The position numbers and the translations under genes are program-made. Under the pieces are notes generated by a model. That model was not told the origin of the DNA, ran no database searches, and worked only from the letters and a program-made list of their open reading frames with translations. Of a stretch of 64,000 nt of DNA, positions 29,583 through 38,741 are shown in pieces. The stretch is from Trebonia sp963774945. GTDB taxonomy: Bacteria > Actinomycetota > Actinomycetes > Streptosporangiales > Streptosporangiaceae. The DNA lies in NCBI GenBank assembly GCA_963774945.1, contig CAVZHA010000027.1, forward strand, positions 1,922,001 to 1,986,000. The letters are read 5' to 3'. Every line of letters starts with the position of its first letter. Position 1 is the first letter of the stretch.

Positions 29583-30834
29583 CTACTCGGGGCGGTACTC
29601 CTGGGCGGTCAGGGCGAGCTGCTCGGCCAGTTCGGCGGCGTCCAGGCGGATCTCGATGCGGCGCAGGTCGTCGATCTTCGCCCTGGTCTCCACCCGGCGC
29701 GGGGTGAGCAGCGTGCAGCAGTCCTGGTCGGGGAGCTCGGAGATGGCGAGGGTGTCCAGGCGGCGGGCCTCGGCCATGATCTCGGTCTTGTCCCAGCCGA
29801 GCAGCGGGCGCAGGATCGGCAGCTTGACCGCGTCGTCGAGGGCGGTGATGTTGGTCAGGGTCTGGCTGGAGACCTGGCCGAGGGAGTCGCCGGTGACCAG
29901 GGCGCTCGGCGTGCAGGCGGGCGGCGAGCGCCTCGGCGGTCTTGAGCATCAGCCGCCGCTGCGCCATCACCTGAAGGCGGCCCGCCCCGGTGGTCGCCAG
30001 CGCCTGCTGGGCCTTGCCGAACGGGACCACGTACAGGTGGGACTGGCCCTGGAACCGGTCCAGGCCGCGGACCAGCGCATACGCCTTGTAGATGGATTCC
30101 GGGCCGGTCAGCGGCATGCCCGAGAAGTGCAGGAACGTGCAGCGCAGGCCGCGGCGCATCATCCGGTAGGCGGCGACCGGCGAGTCGATCCCGCCGGACA
30201 TCAGCACGACCGCCCGGCCGCTCATCCCGACCGGCAGGCCGCCCTGTCCCGGCTGGCCGCCGGTGAACACGAACACCTCGCGGGCGTCGACCTCGACGAA
30301 GATCTCCGTGTCCGGGTGCTTGAGGCTGACCTTCAGCCCGTGGGCGGCGTTCACCCGGTCCCCGATGAGGACGTTGAGCTGCTCGGAGGTGATGGGGAAG
30401 CGCTTGTCGCGGCGGCGCGCGCGGACCGCGAAGGTGCCGCTGGCCGGGCTGGTCAGGGCGATCGCGGCGGCGATGGCCGCCTCCGGCGTCTTGTCCACCC
30501 GCAGCGCCCGGCAGACCCGGACGATCCCCGGCACGTCGGCGACCCGCGCCGCGACCCGGTCCATCGCCGCCGCGTGCTCGGCCGCGGTCATGCGTTCGGC
30601 CGCCTCGCCCTCGCCGTGGGCAACGCGGAGTACCAGCACCCCCTCGCGCACCGTGAGTTCCACAGGTACGCCGGTGCTCCGCACCGCCGCGCGGACGTTG
30701 GCCTGCTGCATCCGCACGAACTGCTGGCGGTTCTTCCCCTTGAGGAAGATCTCGCCCAGCTTGAGCAGCACGCACGGCTCGCCGACGGTTCGGTCGATTG
30801 CTTGGGGGGCCGTCACCGGATCGGTCATGGACAT
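29583..30834 (-). CDS. thiI: tRNA 4-thiouridine synthase ThiI
   Basis: Adenylates and thiolates U8 of tRNA and can supply sulfur for thiazole synthesis. NFLD/THUMP region GEIFLKGKNRQQFVRMQQAN and NAAHGLKVSLKHPDTEIFVE; PP-loop VVLMSGGIDSPVAAYRMMRR; CTFLHFSGMPLTGP. One frame break near 29904, after which GDSLGQVSSQTLTNI and ELPDQDCCTLLTPRR (catalytic Cys region) follow, ending QLALTAQEYRPE. 1252 nt is 3n+1. No C-terminal rhodanese domain. Starts ATG 30834 with GGAGGG upstream. Confidence 0.9.
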
Positions 30835-31047
30835 CCCTCCAGTCTGCCAGCTATGCGGCCCTGCCGGCGCCCTCGCGGCGCACCGGAAGCGCATTGCCCG
30901 GGGACCGGCGGGGTGCTGGGGGCGGGGGCGCAGGAGAAGCCGACCTCGGACGTTTCGGGATAAAGCACTCATTCTTGCTCTCTCGCCGCGGAGCCGCATA
31001 CCGTGAGACGATATCTCCCCGCCCGCCGATCCCCGAGGGAGAATTCC

Positions 31048-31858
31048 ATGTTCGAGCGGTTCACCGAGCCCTCGCGGCGCGTCGTGGTCCTGGCCCAGGA
31101 AGAGGCCAGGATGCTCAACCACAACTACATCGGCACCGAGCACATCCTGCTCGGGCTGATCCACGAGCGGGAAGGCGTCGCGGCCCGGGCCATCGTGTCG
31201 TTCGGGCTCACCCTCGAGATGGCCCGCGATCAGGTCAGGGACATCGTCGGCGCGCGGCCATCAGGCACCGTCCGGGCACATCCCGTTCACCCCGCCGGCG
31301 AAGACGGTTCTCGAGTTGTCGCTGCGCGAGGCGCTGGCGCTGAGGAAGGACTACATCGACACCGAGCACATCCTGCTCGGCCTGATCCGGGAGGGCCGAC
31401 GGGGTGGGCGCCCAGATCCTGGGCACGGCCGCTCCGCTGTCGGCCGTGCAGGGAGAAGGCGCTGCTGCTCACTGCCAGCGAGCCGAGCGAACCGGGACCA
31501 GACGAGCAGCTGCGCGATGGAGTGGCTGGCGAGCGGGTCGCAGACGGCCGCAGCCGGCCTGCGGCTGCCGCCCGGGCCACCGCCGTCGTGCCGGCCCGGG
31601 GTGATCAGCGAGTTCCGGGAGACGCTGGCGTCGATCGGCGAGACGCTGGAAGCGCTCGACCAGCGGCTGACCGGCGATCGAGCGCCAGCTCGGCATCGCC
31701 GCGGAGCCCGCGCGGGGCCGGATGAGCCCGCCCGGGCAGCGCAGGACACCGCTGCGGCCCGGCCGGAGGCCGCTCAGGCCCGGCCGGAGGCCGCTCAGGC
31801 ACCGGATCGAAGCGGTGAAGCGCCGGAGGACGAGACACCAGAGGAATCTGCGGAGTAG
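31048..31858 (+). CDS. Stand-alone Clp N-domain protein, several frame breaks
   Basis: Two Clp N repeats without an ATPase: repeat 1 MFERFTEPSRRVVVLAQEEA, NYIGTEHILLGLIHEREGVA; repeat 2 VLELSLREALALRKDYIDTE, HILLGLIREG, seen in a second frame. ClpC continues with AAA domains of over 600 residues, but here the product ends after about 270 residues in an Ala/Pro/Glu-rich tail with a repeated ARPEAAQ unit (31757-31798) and EDETPEESAE. Frame breaks near 31263, 31395, 31440 and 31680. Similar short proteins exist in actinomycetes and may compete with ClpC for adaptors; this is inference. Confidence 0.75.
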
Positions 31859-31942
31859 CGGGCCCCGCGCAAAAGAAATTGCTGGTTCACGGGCTGGCCA
31901 CGTAACGTGGGCCTTCCCAGCCGACGTAGAACGGACCTTGTC

Positions 31943-33336
31943 ATGTCGTGGCGTGCGCCTGCTCGCCGGTACCCGGTGCTCGCCATCCGCGACTTCCGCA
32001 TCCTGCTCGTCGACCGGCTGCTGGCGCCGTTCTCCAACGGGTTCTCGATGGTCGGGGTCTCGTTCGCGGTGCTCAACCTCACCGGGTCGACCGCCGACCT
32101 CTCCTACGTGCTGGCCGCGCAGGTCGCCCCGATGCTGGTGTTCACCCTCGTCAGCGGGGTGTTCGCCGACCGACTGCGGCCGCAGTGGGTGATCATCGCC
32201 GGGAACATCGCCGTCATCGTCGGCGAGGGCACGTTCGGCCTGCTGGTGCTGACCGGCCATCCGGCGCTGTGGACGATGATCTGCCTGGAGGCGCTCAACG
32301 GGATCGGCGCGGCCATGTTCTACCCCGCCTCGCAGGCGCTGCTCCCGCAGATCGTGCCGGACGCGCTGCTGCAGGAGGGCAGCTCGATCAGCCGGCTGGC
32401 GATGAACACCGGGCAGATGACCGGCGCGGCGTCGGCCGGCCTGGTGGTCGCGGCGCTCGGCCCGGGGTGGGCGCTGATCTTGTGCGCGATCGGCATGACG
32501 GGCACGATCCCGCTGCTGCTGTCGCTCGGCGGAGGCCGGGACGGGCTAGACGGGAGCCGGACCCTGCGGTTCGCCGCCGCCAAGGGCGCTGGCATGGTCA
32601 CGGAGCTGCGCGAGGGGTGGACCGAGTTCCGCAGCCATACCTGGCTGTGGGCCACCGTGATCCAGTACGCCCTGGTCATGATGGCGTTCAACGGCGCCTT
32701 CCTGGTGCTCGGCCCGGTGGTGGCCAGAACGCACCTCGGCGGTCCCGGCCGCCTGGGGGGCGATCACCGCCGCCGACGCGCTCGGCCTGGTGGCGGGCGG
32801 CCTGGTGTCGCTGCGGTACACGCCGCGCAAGCCGATGCTGTTCGTGGTCGGGTCGGGCGCCGCGATCGCGCTCACGCCGCTCGCGCTCGCGCTGGTGCTG
32901 CCGCTGCCGGTGATCTGCCTGTGCGCGTTCGCGCTGGGCACGCTGATCGAGGTGATGATGGTGCAGTGGACCGTGCAGATGGCCACCCGCATCCCCTCGG
33001 ACAAGCTGGCGCGGGTCTCGTCCTACGACGCGCTCGGGTCGATGTCGGCGATGCCGCTCGGCGCGCTGCTGGCCGGTCCGCTGGCGGCCGCGATCGGCGT
33101 CTCGACCACGCAGTTCGCCGCGGCCGCGGTGATCGTGGTCGCGTCGGCGCTGACGCTGATCCCGCGCGAGATCTGGAACGATCCGCGCCGATGACGTCGT
33201 CGGTAACGGCTCCGTGCCCGGCGGCTCGGGGCTTGACGTAACCGGGCTCGACGACGCCGGGATCAACGACCCGGAGATCGACCAGCCGGGGGTCGGCGAT
33301 TCGAACACGGCGAGCCTCGCGGACCCGGTTCGCTAG
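31943..33336 (+). CDS. MFS transporter with acidic C-terminal tail
   Basis: Major facilitator of the enterobactin-exporter/DHA type, about 12 helices. MSWRAPARRYPVLAIRDFRI, then LLAPFSNGFSMVGVSFAVLN, the loop-2 motif FADRLRPQWVIIAGN, and AMFYPASQALLPQIVP. Frame break near 32750 leads into ADALGLVAGGLVSLRYTPRK and further helices. The open frame ends at 33194 after IWNDPRR, but a one-base shift there continues in frame with an acidic tail (DVTGLDDAGINDPEID) to TAG 33334-33336; I include it because the shift is of the same sign as the others. Substrate unknown. GAACGGACC lies just before the start. Confidence 0.8.
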
Positions 33337-33423
33337 CACCGATCTAACGAACGGATTACGGATCTGACGAGGGGTTTCCTGTCGTCAGCCGGAATGTCGG
33401 ACCCCCGGCGTAGCGTGTCTGGC

Positions 33424-34005
33424 ATGAACCTTCCGAAGCGCCTTTCCGCTCGTAGGAACCGCACCGAGTGCCCCGAGCGCGTGAAGGATGCCGCCGGGCC
33501 TGATCCTGGCGAGGTCGACCACCTGAACTGGGTCGCCGCCACCGTCGGCGAGTACGGCTGGGCCGTCTCCGGCAGCCGGGCCGACCGCAAGGCACCGCCG
33601 TGGGCGTACAGCATCGGCATGTGGCTGACGTGCCAGGTGCCGGAGCTGATCCTGTGCGGCCTGCCGGTCGAGGGCGCCGCGTCGATCATCAACGCGATCG
33701 GCGCGCGGGCCGCCGACGGCGTGGACATCACCCCGGAGACGGTGCTCGACGACGTCTGCCCGACGCCGCTCGCGTTCCGCCCGGTCGACCTGAGCTGGCG
33801 CAAGTCCCGGCTGCTGACGATCTCCGACTCGTTCTACGGCATGGTCAGGGTGCCGTACCTCCAGGTCGTCTGGTCGGACGCCGGCAGCCGGTTCCCCTGG
33901 GAGCGCGGGTTCCAGCGCGGCTTCGCGCGCACCCAGCCGATGCTCTGGCTCCCCCGCGACGACAACCCGCCCTCCCCCTGGACCAGGTTGGAGCAGCCCC
34001 GCTGA
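33424..34005 (+). CDS. DUF4262 family protein
   Basis: 193 residues, intact, cytoplasmic, function unknown. Features typical of DUF4262: WAYSIGMWLTCQVPELILCG, LPVEGAASIINAIGARA, and ISDSFYGMVRVPYLQVVW with the final PMLWLPRDDNPP. Chosen start is ATG 33424 (MNLPKRLSARRNRTECPERV); an earlier in-frame start at 33394 adds ten residues. Monocistronic between the MFS gene and the Uma2 gene, all plus strand. Confidence 0.8.
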   Translation: MNLPKRLSARRNRTECPERVKDAAGPDPGEVDHLNWVAATVGEYGWAVSGSRADRKAPPWAYSIGMWLTCQVPELILCGLPVEGAASIINAIGARAADGVDITPETVLDDVCPTPLAFRPVDLSWRKSRLLTISDSFYGMVRVPYLQVVWSDAGSRFPWERGFQRGFARTQPMLWLPRDDNPPSPWTRLEQPR

Positions 34006-34022
34006 GGTCCTCCGTGCGGTTA

Positions 34023-34631
34023 ATGAGCCGTGCAAAGATGATGCCTATGAGCAGTCCGGGATGGTTCAACGAACTTCCTGAGTACATGACGGAGGCGGAG
34101 TACCGCGATCTGTCTGAGGAGATCTCCCGCGCCATCGAGATCGTGCACGGACACGTGATCAGGTGCGAGTCGCCGGTCCCCCGGCACAACCGGATCGCCC
34201 GGCGACTTTCGTTTGCGCTTGAGGCGGCCCGTTCTCCGGCCGGCCGCTTGACGGTCAAGACGGACGTCGACGTCGTGCTATGGCGCGTTCCCCGATTCAC
34301 CTTCCGTCGCCCGGACGTGGCGGTCAACCGACGCATCGACGATCCAACCCTGAGGCCCAGCGCCCAGGAGACAGTCCTCGTCGTCGAAGTGACCTCGCCC
34401 ACCACCGCCAGAGAAGATCTGGTGGACAAGCGGGCCCAGTATGCGACGGCCGGGATTCCGCTTTATCTGGTGGTGGTACTCGATGAGAAATACGACATCT
34501 GGGAGATCCGCGAGTTCCACCTCGACGCTGCGGCAGCTGCCTATCGGCTGCACGCCGTCCATCGCTCCGTTCTGGAGCTGGAACAGCCCGTCCGGCTGAG
34601 CCTCCCGATCGCTGACCTGGTAACCGCCTGA
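34023..34631 (+). CDS. Uma2-family PD-(D/E)xK endonuclease
   Basis: Restriction-endonuclease-like protein (DUF820/Uma2), common in cyanobacteria and actinomycetes, biological role unknown. Intact, about 200 residues. Core: SRAIEIVHGHVIRCESPV, FRRPDVAVNRRID (catalytic Asp), TVLVVEVTSPTTAREDLVDK (ExK-like), RAQYATAGIPLYLVV and YDIWEIREF. Several in-frame ATGs (34023, 34038, 34041, 34047); the start is not fixed by a strong ribosome site. Convergent with the membrane-protein gene that follows. Confidence 0.87.
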   Translation: MSRAKMMPMSSPGWFNELPEYMTEAEYRDLSEEISRAIEIVHGHVIRCESPVPRHNRIARRLSFALEAARSPAGRLTVKTDVDVVLWRVPRFTFRRPDVAVNRRIDDPTLRPSAQETVLVVEVTSPTTAREDLVDKRAQYATAGIPLYLVVVLDEKYDIWEIREFHLDAAAAAYRLHAVHRSVLELEQPVRLSLPIADLVTA

Positions 34632-34662
34632 CCGTTCCCCGGAGGCCAAGACGGCCGAGCGG

Positions 34663-35655
34663 CTAGTCCTCGGTTTCTGTGAAGGACTGGCGGAGGGCGC
34701 GGGCGTGCTCGGTGAGGGCGTCGAGCTCGGTGATGCCGTCGTCGTCGGCGGCGGTGCGGGCGAGCAGGTCGAGGTGCGGCCCGCTGAGCTCGGCGATGGC
34801 CGCGTGCTCACGCCAGTCGCGGTAGGCGGCGTCGGCTCCGTGGACCTCGGCCGCGTAGCGCTCGAGCGCCGCGACCCGCTTGGCGGTGCTCAGCTCGGCT
34901 GCCTGGGCGGACCGCCGGTGGTCGTCGAGCAGCCGGGCCCCGGGTGAGCCGGGTCGTGGCTCGGCCAGGCCGGAGCGCAGCGCGCGCAGCCCCGCCTGGT
35001 CGCGCAGGGCGAGCGCGATCTGCCACTCCTGCTCGGCCAGCAGCGCGCTGGTGGCTGGCTCGTCCAGCAGGTCCTCTCGGACGATGGCGGCCGAGGTGAC
35101 CGCGTTGATCGCGTCCTGCGCGCGGCGCAGCAGAACCCGGGCGCGAGCGTCGAAGTCGGCGTCGGTGAGGTAGCGGCCGCGGTAGATCCGGGCGGCGGTG
35201 ACGGCCTCGTCCGCGACCTGAGGCTCGCCCAACCGGGCGACCCGCGCTCCGAAGGCGATCGCGGTCACCGCGATGATCAACTCGGCCAGCACCAGCCCGT
35301 ATCTCCCGGCGGCCGATTGCCAGCCCACGGGCTGCTGGAAGACCAGCACCCCGACCGCCCAGGGGGTCGCGCCCACGACCGCGACGAACAGGGCGGTGGA
35401 CAGGCCGGTGACCGCGTTGGAGACCATCGCCTCGCGTCTTTCGCCCGACGCGGGGAGCAGGCTGCGGCGCCGGCCGAGGTCTGGCGAGGCGGGCGCCAGC
35501 AGGTCGCCGCGTGCCCGCAGCAGGTCGCGGGCAGCACGAGGGATCGCGGGATCGAGGGCGGGCCGCCGCAGCGTGGCATCCTGCCAGGCCGTGCTGTCCT
35601 CGGGGCGGGCCGCCTCGCCGTCCCTGGGGTCGTGCTCCACTGGCTCATCGCCCAT
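34663..35655 (-). CDS. Conserved membrane protein with two helices
   Basis: 330 residues from ATG 35655 (MGDEPVEHDPRDGEAARPED), intact. Hydrophilic N-terminus of about 90 residues, helices at about TALFVAVVGATPWAVGVLVF and LVLAELIIAVTAIAFGARVA, then a long helical cytoplasmic part rich in Ala, Glu, Arg (ARVLLRRAQDAINAVTSAAI). No catalytic motif. The open frame upstream to 35790 crosses the ribosome site and is unlikely. Function unknown; the coiled-coil character suggests a structural or scaffolding role. Confidence 0.72.
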   Translation of the reverse strand: MGDEPVEHDPRDGEAARPEDSTAWQDATLRRPALDPAIPRAARDLLRARGDLLAPASPDLGRRRSLLPASGERREAMVSNAVTGLSTALFVAVVGATPWAVGVLVFQQPVGWQSAAGRYGLVLAELIIAVTAIAFGARVARLGEPQVADEAVTAARIYRGRYLTDADFDARARVLLRRAQDAINAVTSAAIVREDLLDEPATSALLAEQEWQIALALRDQAGLRALRSGLAEPRPGSPGARLLDDHRRSAQAAELSTAKRVAALERYAAEVHGADAAYRDWREHAAIAELSGPHLDLLARTAADDDGITELDALTEHARALRQSFTETED

Positions 35656-35769
35656 CGGAGGCTCCCGTCGGGAAAGCACTGGCTTCAGGCAAACACTCGG
35701 ACGTCCATTCAGGCTAACTCCGCCCTCCCTCGTGCGCACCGTCCGGTCCGAATGAGTGTCGGCATGACG

Positions 35770-35807
35770 AGGCGCCACCGCCCGTTGCAAACGGGGCGGT
35801 GGCGCCT
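35770..35807 (-). terminator. Terminator of the ABC exporter operon
   Basis: Perfect 14-bp arms (35770-35783, 35794-35807) with a ten-base loop, 50 bp after the permease stop. No U-tract, as often in high-GC genomes. Confidence 0.8.
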
Positions 35808-35856
35808 GGGTCTGGGCTCTGGGCTTGGTGTGGTGCGTGGATGGTTGGAGTGGTGG

Positions 35857-36679
35857 TTAGACGTTTTTGGCGTAGGAGCGGAAGGTGGTGACGGAGATGG
35901 CCACCGCGATCAGGGCGAGGGCGAGCAGGCCGCCGGTCCGGACCGCCACGGCCGACCAGTCGGTGCTGGCGGCGAGCGCGTCCCGGCCGATCTGGACCTC
36001 CCAGTTGAGCGGGTTGCGGGAGGCGATGGCCTGCATCCAGCCGGGCATGAAGGCCGGCTGGATGAAGGCCGAGGACAGGAACATCAGCGGCAGCATGAAG
36101 AACGTGTAGACGCCGATGATCGCCTCGCGGGAGCGCAGCAGCATGCCGGTCATGTTCGACAGGCCGCCCCAGAGGACGCCGACCAGGATGGACGCGACGA
36201 CCAGGACCACGATCCCGACGACGCCGCCCGGGTAGCGGGCGCCGCCGACGTAGCCGAGGGCCACGATGATGAGCGTCTGCACGGTGGTGGCGACCGCCTG
36301 CTCGACGACGGCGGCGTTCATGATCGCGAGGCGGCTGGCCGGGGTGACGAGGAAGCGGTTGAGGGTGCCCCGGTCGATTTCCTCGATCATCGCCATGCCC
36401 GCCCACATGTTGCTTGACATCGCGTTCATCGCGACGACGCCCGGGATCAGGTAGGCCAGGTAGGAGCCGTGGTAGGCGAAGCCGGGGATGTCGATGACCT
36501 TCTGGAACAGGCCGCCGAAGAGGAACAGCCAGATGGCCGGCTGGACCACGCTGAACGCGAGCACGTAGGGCTGGCGGAGCAGAGCGTGCAGCTTGCGGCC
36601 GGTCAGGTACCAGCGTGTCCGATACGACCGCGCGGGCCGGGGCCGGAACGGTCATTTCCCTGTCGATGGTCATGGTCAT
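35857..36679 (-). CDS. ABC-2 type permease (DrrB-like), one frame break
   Basis: Membrane subunit of a daunorubicin-resistance-type exporter; six helices. MTMTIDREMTVPAPARAVVS opens, then after a break near 36615 LAFSVVQPAIWLFLFGGLFQ, SYLAYLIPGVVAMNAMSSNM, the ABC-2 signature region LFLVTP-like as RFLVTPASRLAIMNAAVV, and MLPLMFLSSAFIQPAFMPGW. 823 nt is 3n+1. The start overlaps the ATPase stop (ATGA, 36676-36679). Drug specificity cannot be read from sequence. Confidence 0.87.
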
Positions 36680-37483
36680 CGTCCTGCTACCTCCGTCACT
36701 CGGGTTGCGTCGCTGTAGTGCCGGCCCGCGTGGTGCAGGTACACCTCGTCGAGCGATGTCACCCCTAGGTCGTGCTTGAGCCGGTCCGGCTCGCCCTCGG
36801 CGACGACCCGGCCTCGGTCGACGATGGCCAGGCGGCCGGCCAGCCGGTCGGCCTCGTCCAGGTAGTGGGTGGTGAGCAGGACGGTCATCCGGTCGGATTC
36901 GGCCAGCCGGGTGATCTCGTCCCACATCGCGGTCCGCGCCTCCGGGTCGAGCCCGGTCGTCGGCTCGTCGAGGAACAGCACCCTGCGGCCGGTGCACGAG
37001 GCCGAGGGCGACGTCGAGGCGGCGCTGCATGCCGCCGGAGTAGGTGCGGACGAACCGTCCGCCCGCCTCGGTCAGCGCGAAGCGCTCGAGGAGCTCGTCC
37101 GCGCGGTCCCTGGCGGTGCTGGTGGACTGGCCGTAGAGGTGGCCCTGGAGGACCAGGTTCTCCCGGCCGGTGGCGGTCGGGTCGGCGCCGGAGCGCTGGC
37201 CGACGACGCCGATGACGCGCCGGGCCCGGGCCGGGTCGGCCCGGACGTCGATGCCCTCGACGCTGGCGGTGCCCTCGTCGGCGATCGCCAGCGTGGTGAG
37301 GATCTTGACGGTGGTGGACTTGCCGGCGCCGTTCGGGCCGACCAGGGCGTAGATCGTGCCGGGCTCGACCGTGAGGTCGAGGCCGTCGAGCGCCCGGATG
37401 CGCGGGTTCTTCCCCGGCGCGGGATAGGTCTTGACGAGACCCCGTGCCTCGATCGCAGGGACGGGGTGGATGCCGGTGGGCAT
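36676..37483 (-). CDS. ABC transporter ATPase (DrrA-like), one frame break
   Basis: ATP-binding subunit partnered with the following permease. Starts MPTGIHPVPAIEARGLVKTY at ATG 37483 after GAGGAG. Walker A ALVGPNGAGKSTTVKILTTL, signature YSGGMQRRLDVALGL, Walker B LFLDEPTTGLDPEARTAMWD (in another frame after a break near 36990), and H-loop VLLTTHYLDEADRLAGRLAI. DrrA-type end with HHAGRHYSDATR. 808 nt is 3n+1. The padR gene lies 79 bp upstream on the same strand, so padR-drrA-drrB is probably one autoregulated operon. Confidence 0.9.
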
Positions 37484-37562
37484 GGCGATAACTCCTCGTT
37501 GCTGGACTGGTGCGTGGTCCAGTCCCGCGAGAAGGCGCCCGGCATACAATCGTGATTGGGCC

Positions 37563-38340
37563 TCATGATCGCCGGGTCCTGCCTAACCGCAGGGCTGGTG
37601 GTGAGGTTGCGACCTCGGTTCGTGGTGTTCCAGCACCGTGAACCGGGGTCGTGCTATGTCTGGGGGTCATCGACGCCGGGCGGCGTCTGGTCCCACCCCC
37701 TCTCGGGCCTGCTCGTCCAGCTCCACCGAACTCCGGCGGGACCTCTCCGGTCTCGTGCATCCGCCGCCAGCCGTCGATGCCGCTGATGGTGCCCTCGACC
37801 AGCTCGGTCAGCAGGCCGCGGAGCCACTGCGACTGGGCGACCCGCATGGCGAGCTGGTACTCGGCCTCGACGAGGAGGATGCGCGGCAGCCGCTCGACCC
37901 ACAGCTTGAGGTCGTCCTGCTGGGCGGCGTTGGCCTTGTCGAGGGTCTCCAGCCGGGTCGTGAGCAGCCCGATGACCTCGTCCGGGGGCAGGATGCCCGC
38001 CTCCGACAGCGCCGCCACGAAGCCGCTGCGCTCGTCCTCGGGCACGCTCAGCAGCTCCGCCATCCAGTCCCTGAGCTCGGCCAGGCCGTCGCGCGGTGAT
38101 CTGGTAGGTGGTCCGCTCCGGCTGCCTGCCCTCGCGGACGGTGCCCGCCTCCTCGATGAACCCGTACTTGGCCAGGTTGGCCACGACGGTGTAGAGCGAG
38201 CCCCAGTTGATCGGGAAGTTCTTGTCCTTGCCCCGGTCCCGGAGCATCTGGGCCATCTCGTACGGGTACATCGGCTGCTGCGCGAGCAGCGACAGCAGGT
38301 ACAGCGCGAGCAGGTTGCCGACCTTCCGCCGCTTCGCCAT
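37563..38340 (-). CDS. PadR-family regulator, one frame break
   Basis: Winged-helix repressor. MAKRRKVGNLLALYLLSLLA and YPYEMAQMLRDRGKDKN with INWGSLYTVVANLAKYGFIE form the PadR DNA-binding domain; ERTTYQITARG then breaks near 38095 into LSVPEDERSGFVAALSEAGI and the C-terminal dimerisation coil LEAEYQLAMRVAQSQWLRGL. 778 nt is 3n+1. PadR proteins commonly repress adjacent drug-exporter genes; a 16-bp palindrome stands 32 bp upstream of the start. The last 40 residues (Gly/Arg/Thr-rich) may be out of frame. Confidence 0.85.
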
Positions 38341-38372
38341 CCGAACCCGCACCTTCTCCGCTCGCGTCCGAG

Positions 38373-38388
38373 TACTCGTAGACGAGTA
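38373..38388. promoter_or_regulatory. Likely PadR operator
   Basis: TACTCGTAGACGAGTA, six-base arms TACTCG/CGAGTA around TAGA, followed by TAC GTCGACGAG-type half-sites. It is 33 bp upstream of the padR start, in the position expected for autorepression. Confidence 0.6.
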
Positions 38389-38497
38389 TACGTCGACGAG
38401 CGTCAACCGCAAGAGCCTGAGTCGCCGGGAAACCTGGGGGCCGCGTGGTTGGGCTGACGCGCGCGCTGTTCCGTCCGCGCCGCCACGGGTCACCCAT

Positions 38498-38583
38498 GAT
38501 CTTGAAAACTTTTTTCGTAGCGGAAGAAAAGCACGCTATGCGGGTGCAAAACCTCCGGTATGAAACAACCTTCCAAGATCTTT
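38498..38583 (+). repeat. Nested palindrome element, copy 1
   Basis: AT-rich element of 86 bp homologous to the reverse complement of 54340-54426 (roughly 80 percent identical by eye). Outer arms GATCTTG (38498-38504) and CAAGATC (38574-38580); middle CGGAAG and CCTCCG; core GCACGC-TATGC-GGGTGC. Homology with copy 2 continues about 40 bp past the right arm. A short plus-strand reading (FFVAEEKHAMRVQNLR) is shared with copy 2 as FFVTEEKHAIRVQNFR, but substitutions fall at all codon positions. Confidence 0.75.
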
Positions 38584-38693
38584 CCGCCCGCCCGCCCGAT
38601 ATGTCGGAAATGCCGGGCAAGTCGACGTCATCAGCCGCGCTTCGGACTCCGTCGGCCACCTCAGGGAAAGCGTCATCGGCTGAGGCGGAGCAA

Positions 38694-38720
38694 CGGTCCG
38701 TTCGAGATGACTGAATTTGA
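38694..38720 (-). repeat. TCGAACGGACCG motif with AT-rich flank
   Basis: Reverse-strand copy: ATCAAATTCAGTCATCTCGAACGGACCG read on the minus strand in two pieces (ATCAAATTCAGTCATC, then TCGAACGGACCG). Nearly the same sequence stands at 54781-54805. It lies just beyond the pfkA stop and 110 bp from palindrome copy 1. Confidence 0.65.
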
Positions 38721-38741
38721 TCTTCTGAGCCTGAGGGAGAC

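Noticed and set aside
38445..38714. 89-residue ORF across palindrome copy 1 with similarity to a reading in copy 2
   Set aside because: Similarity follows from the DNA repeat; substitutions are spread over all codon positions and both strands stay open.
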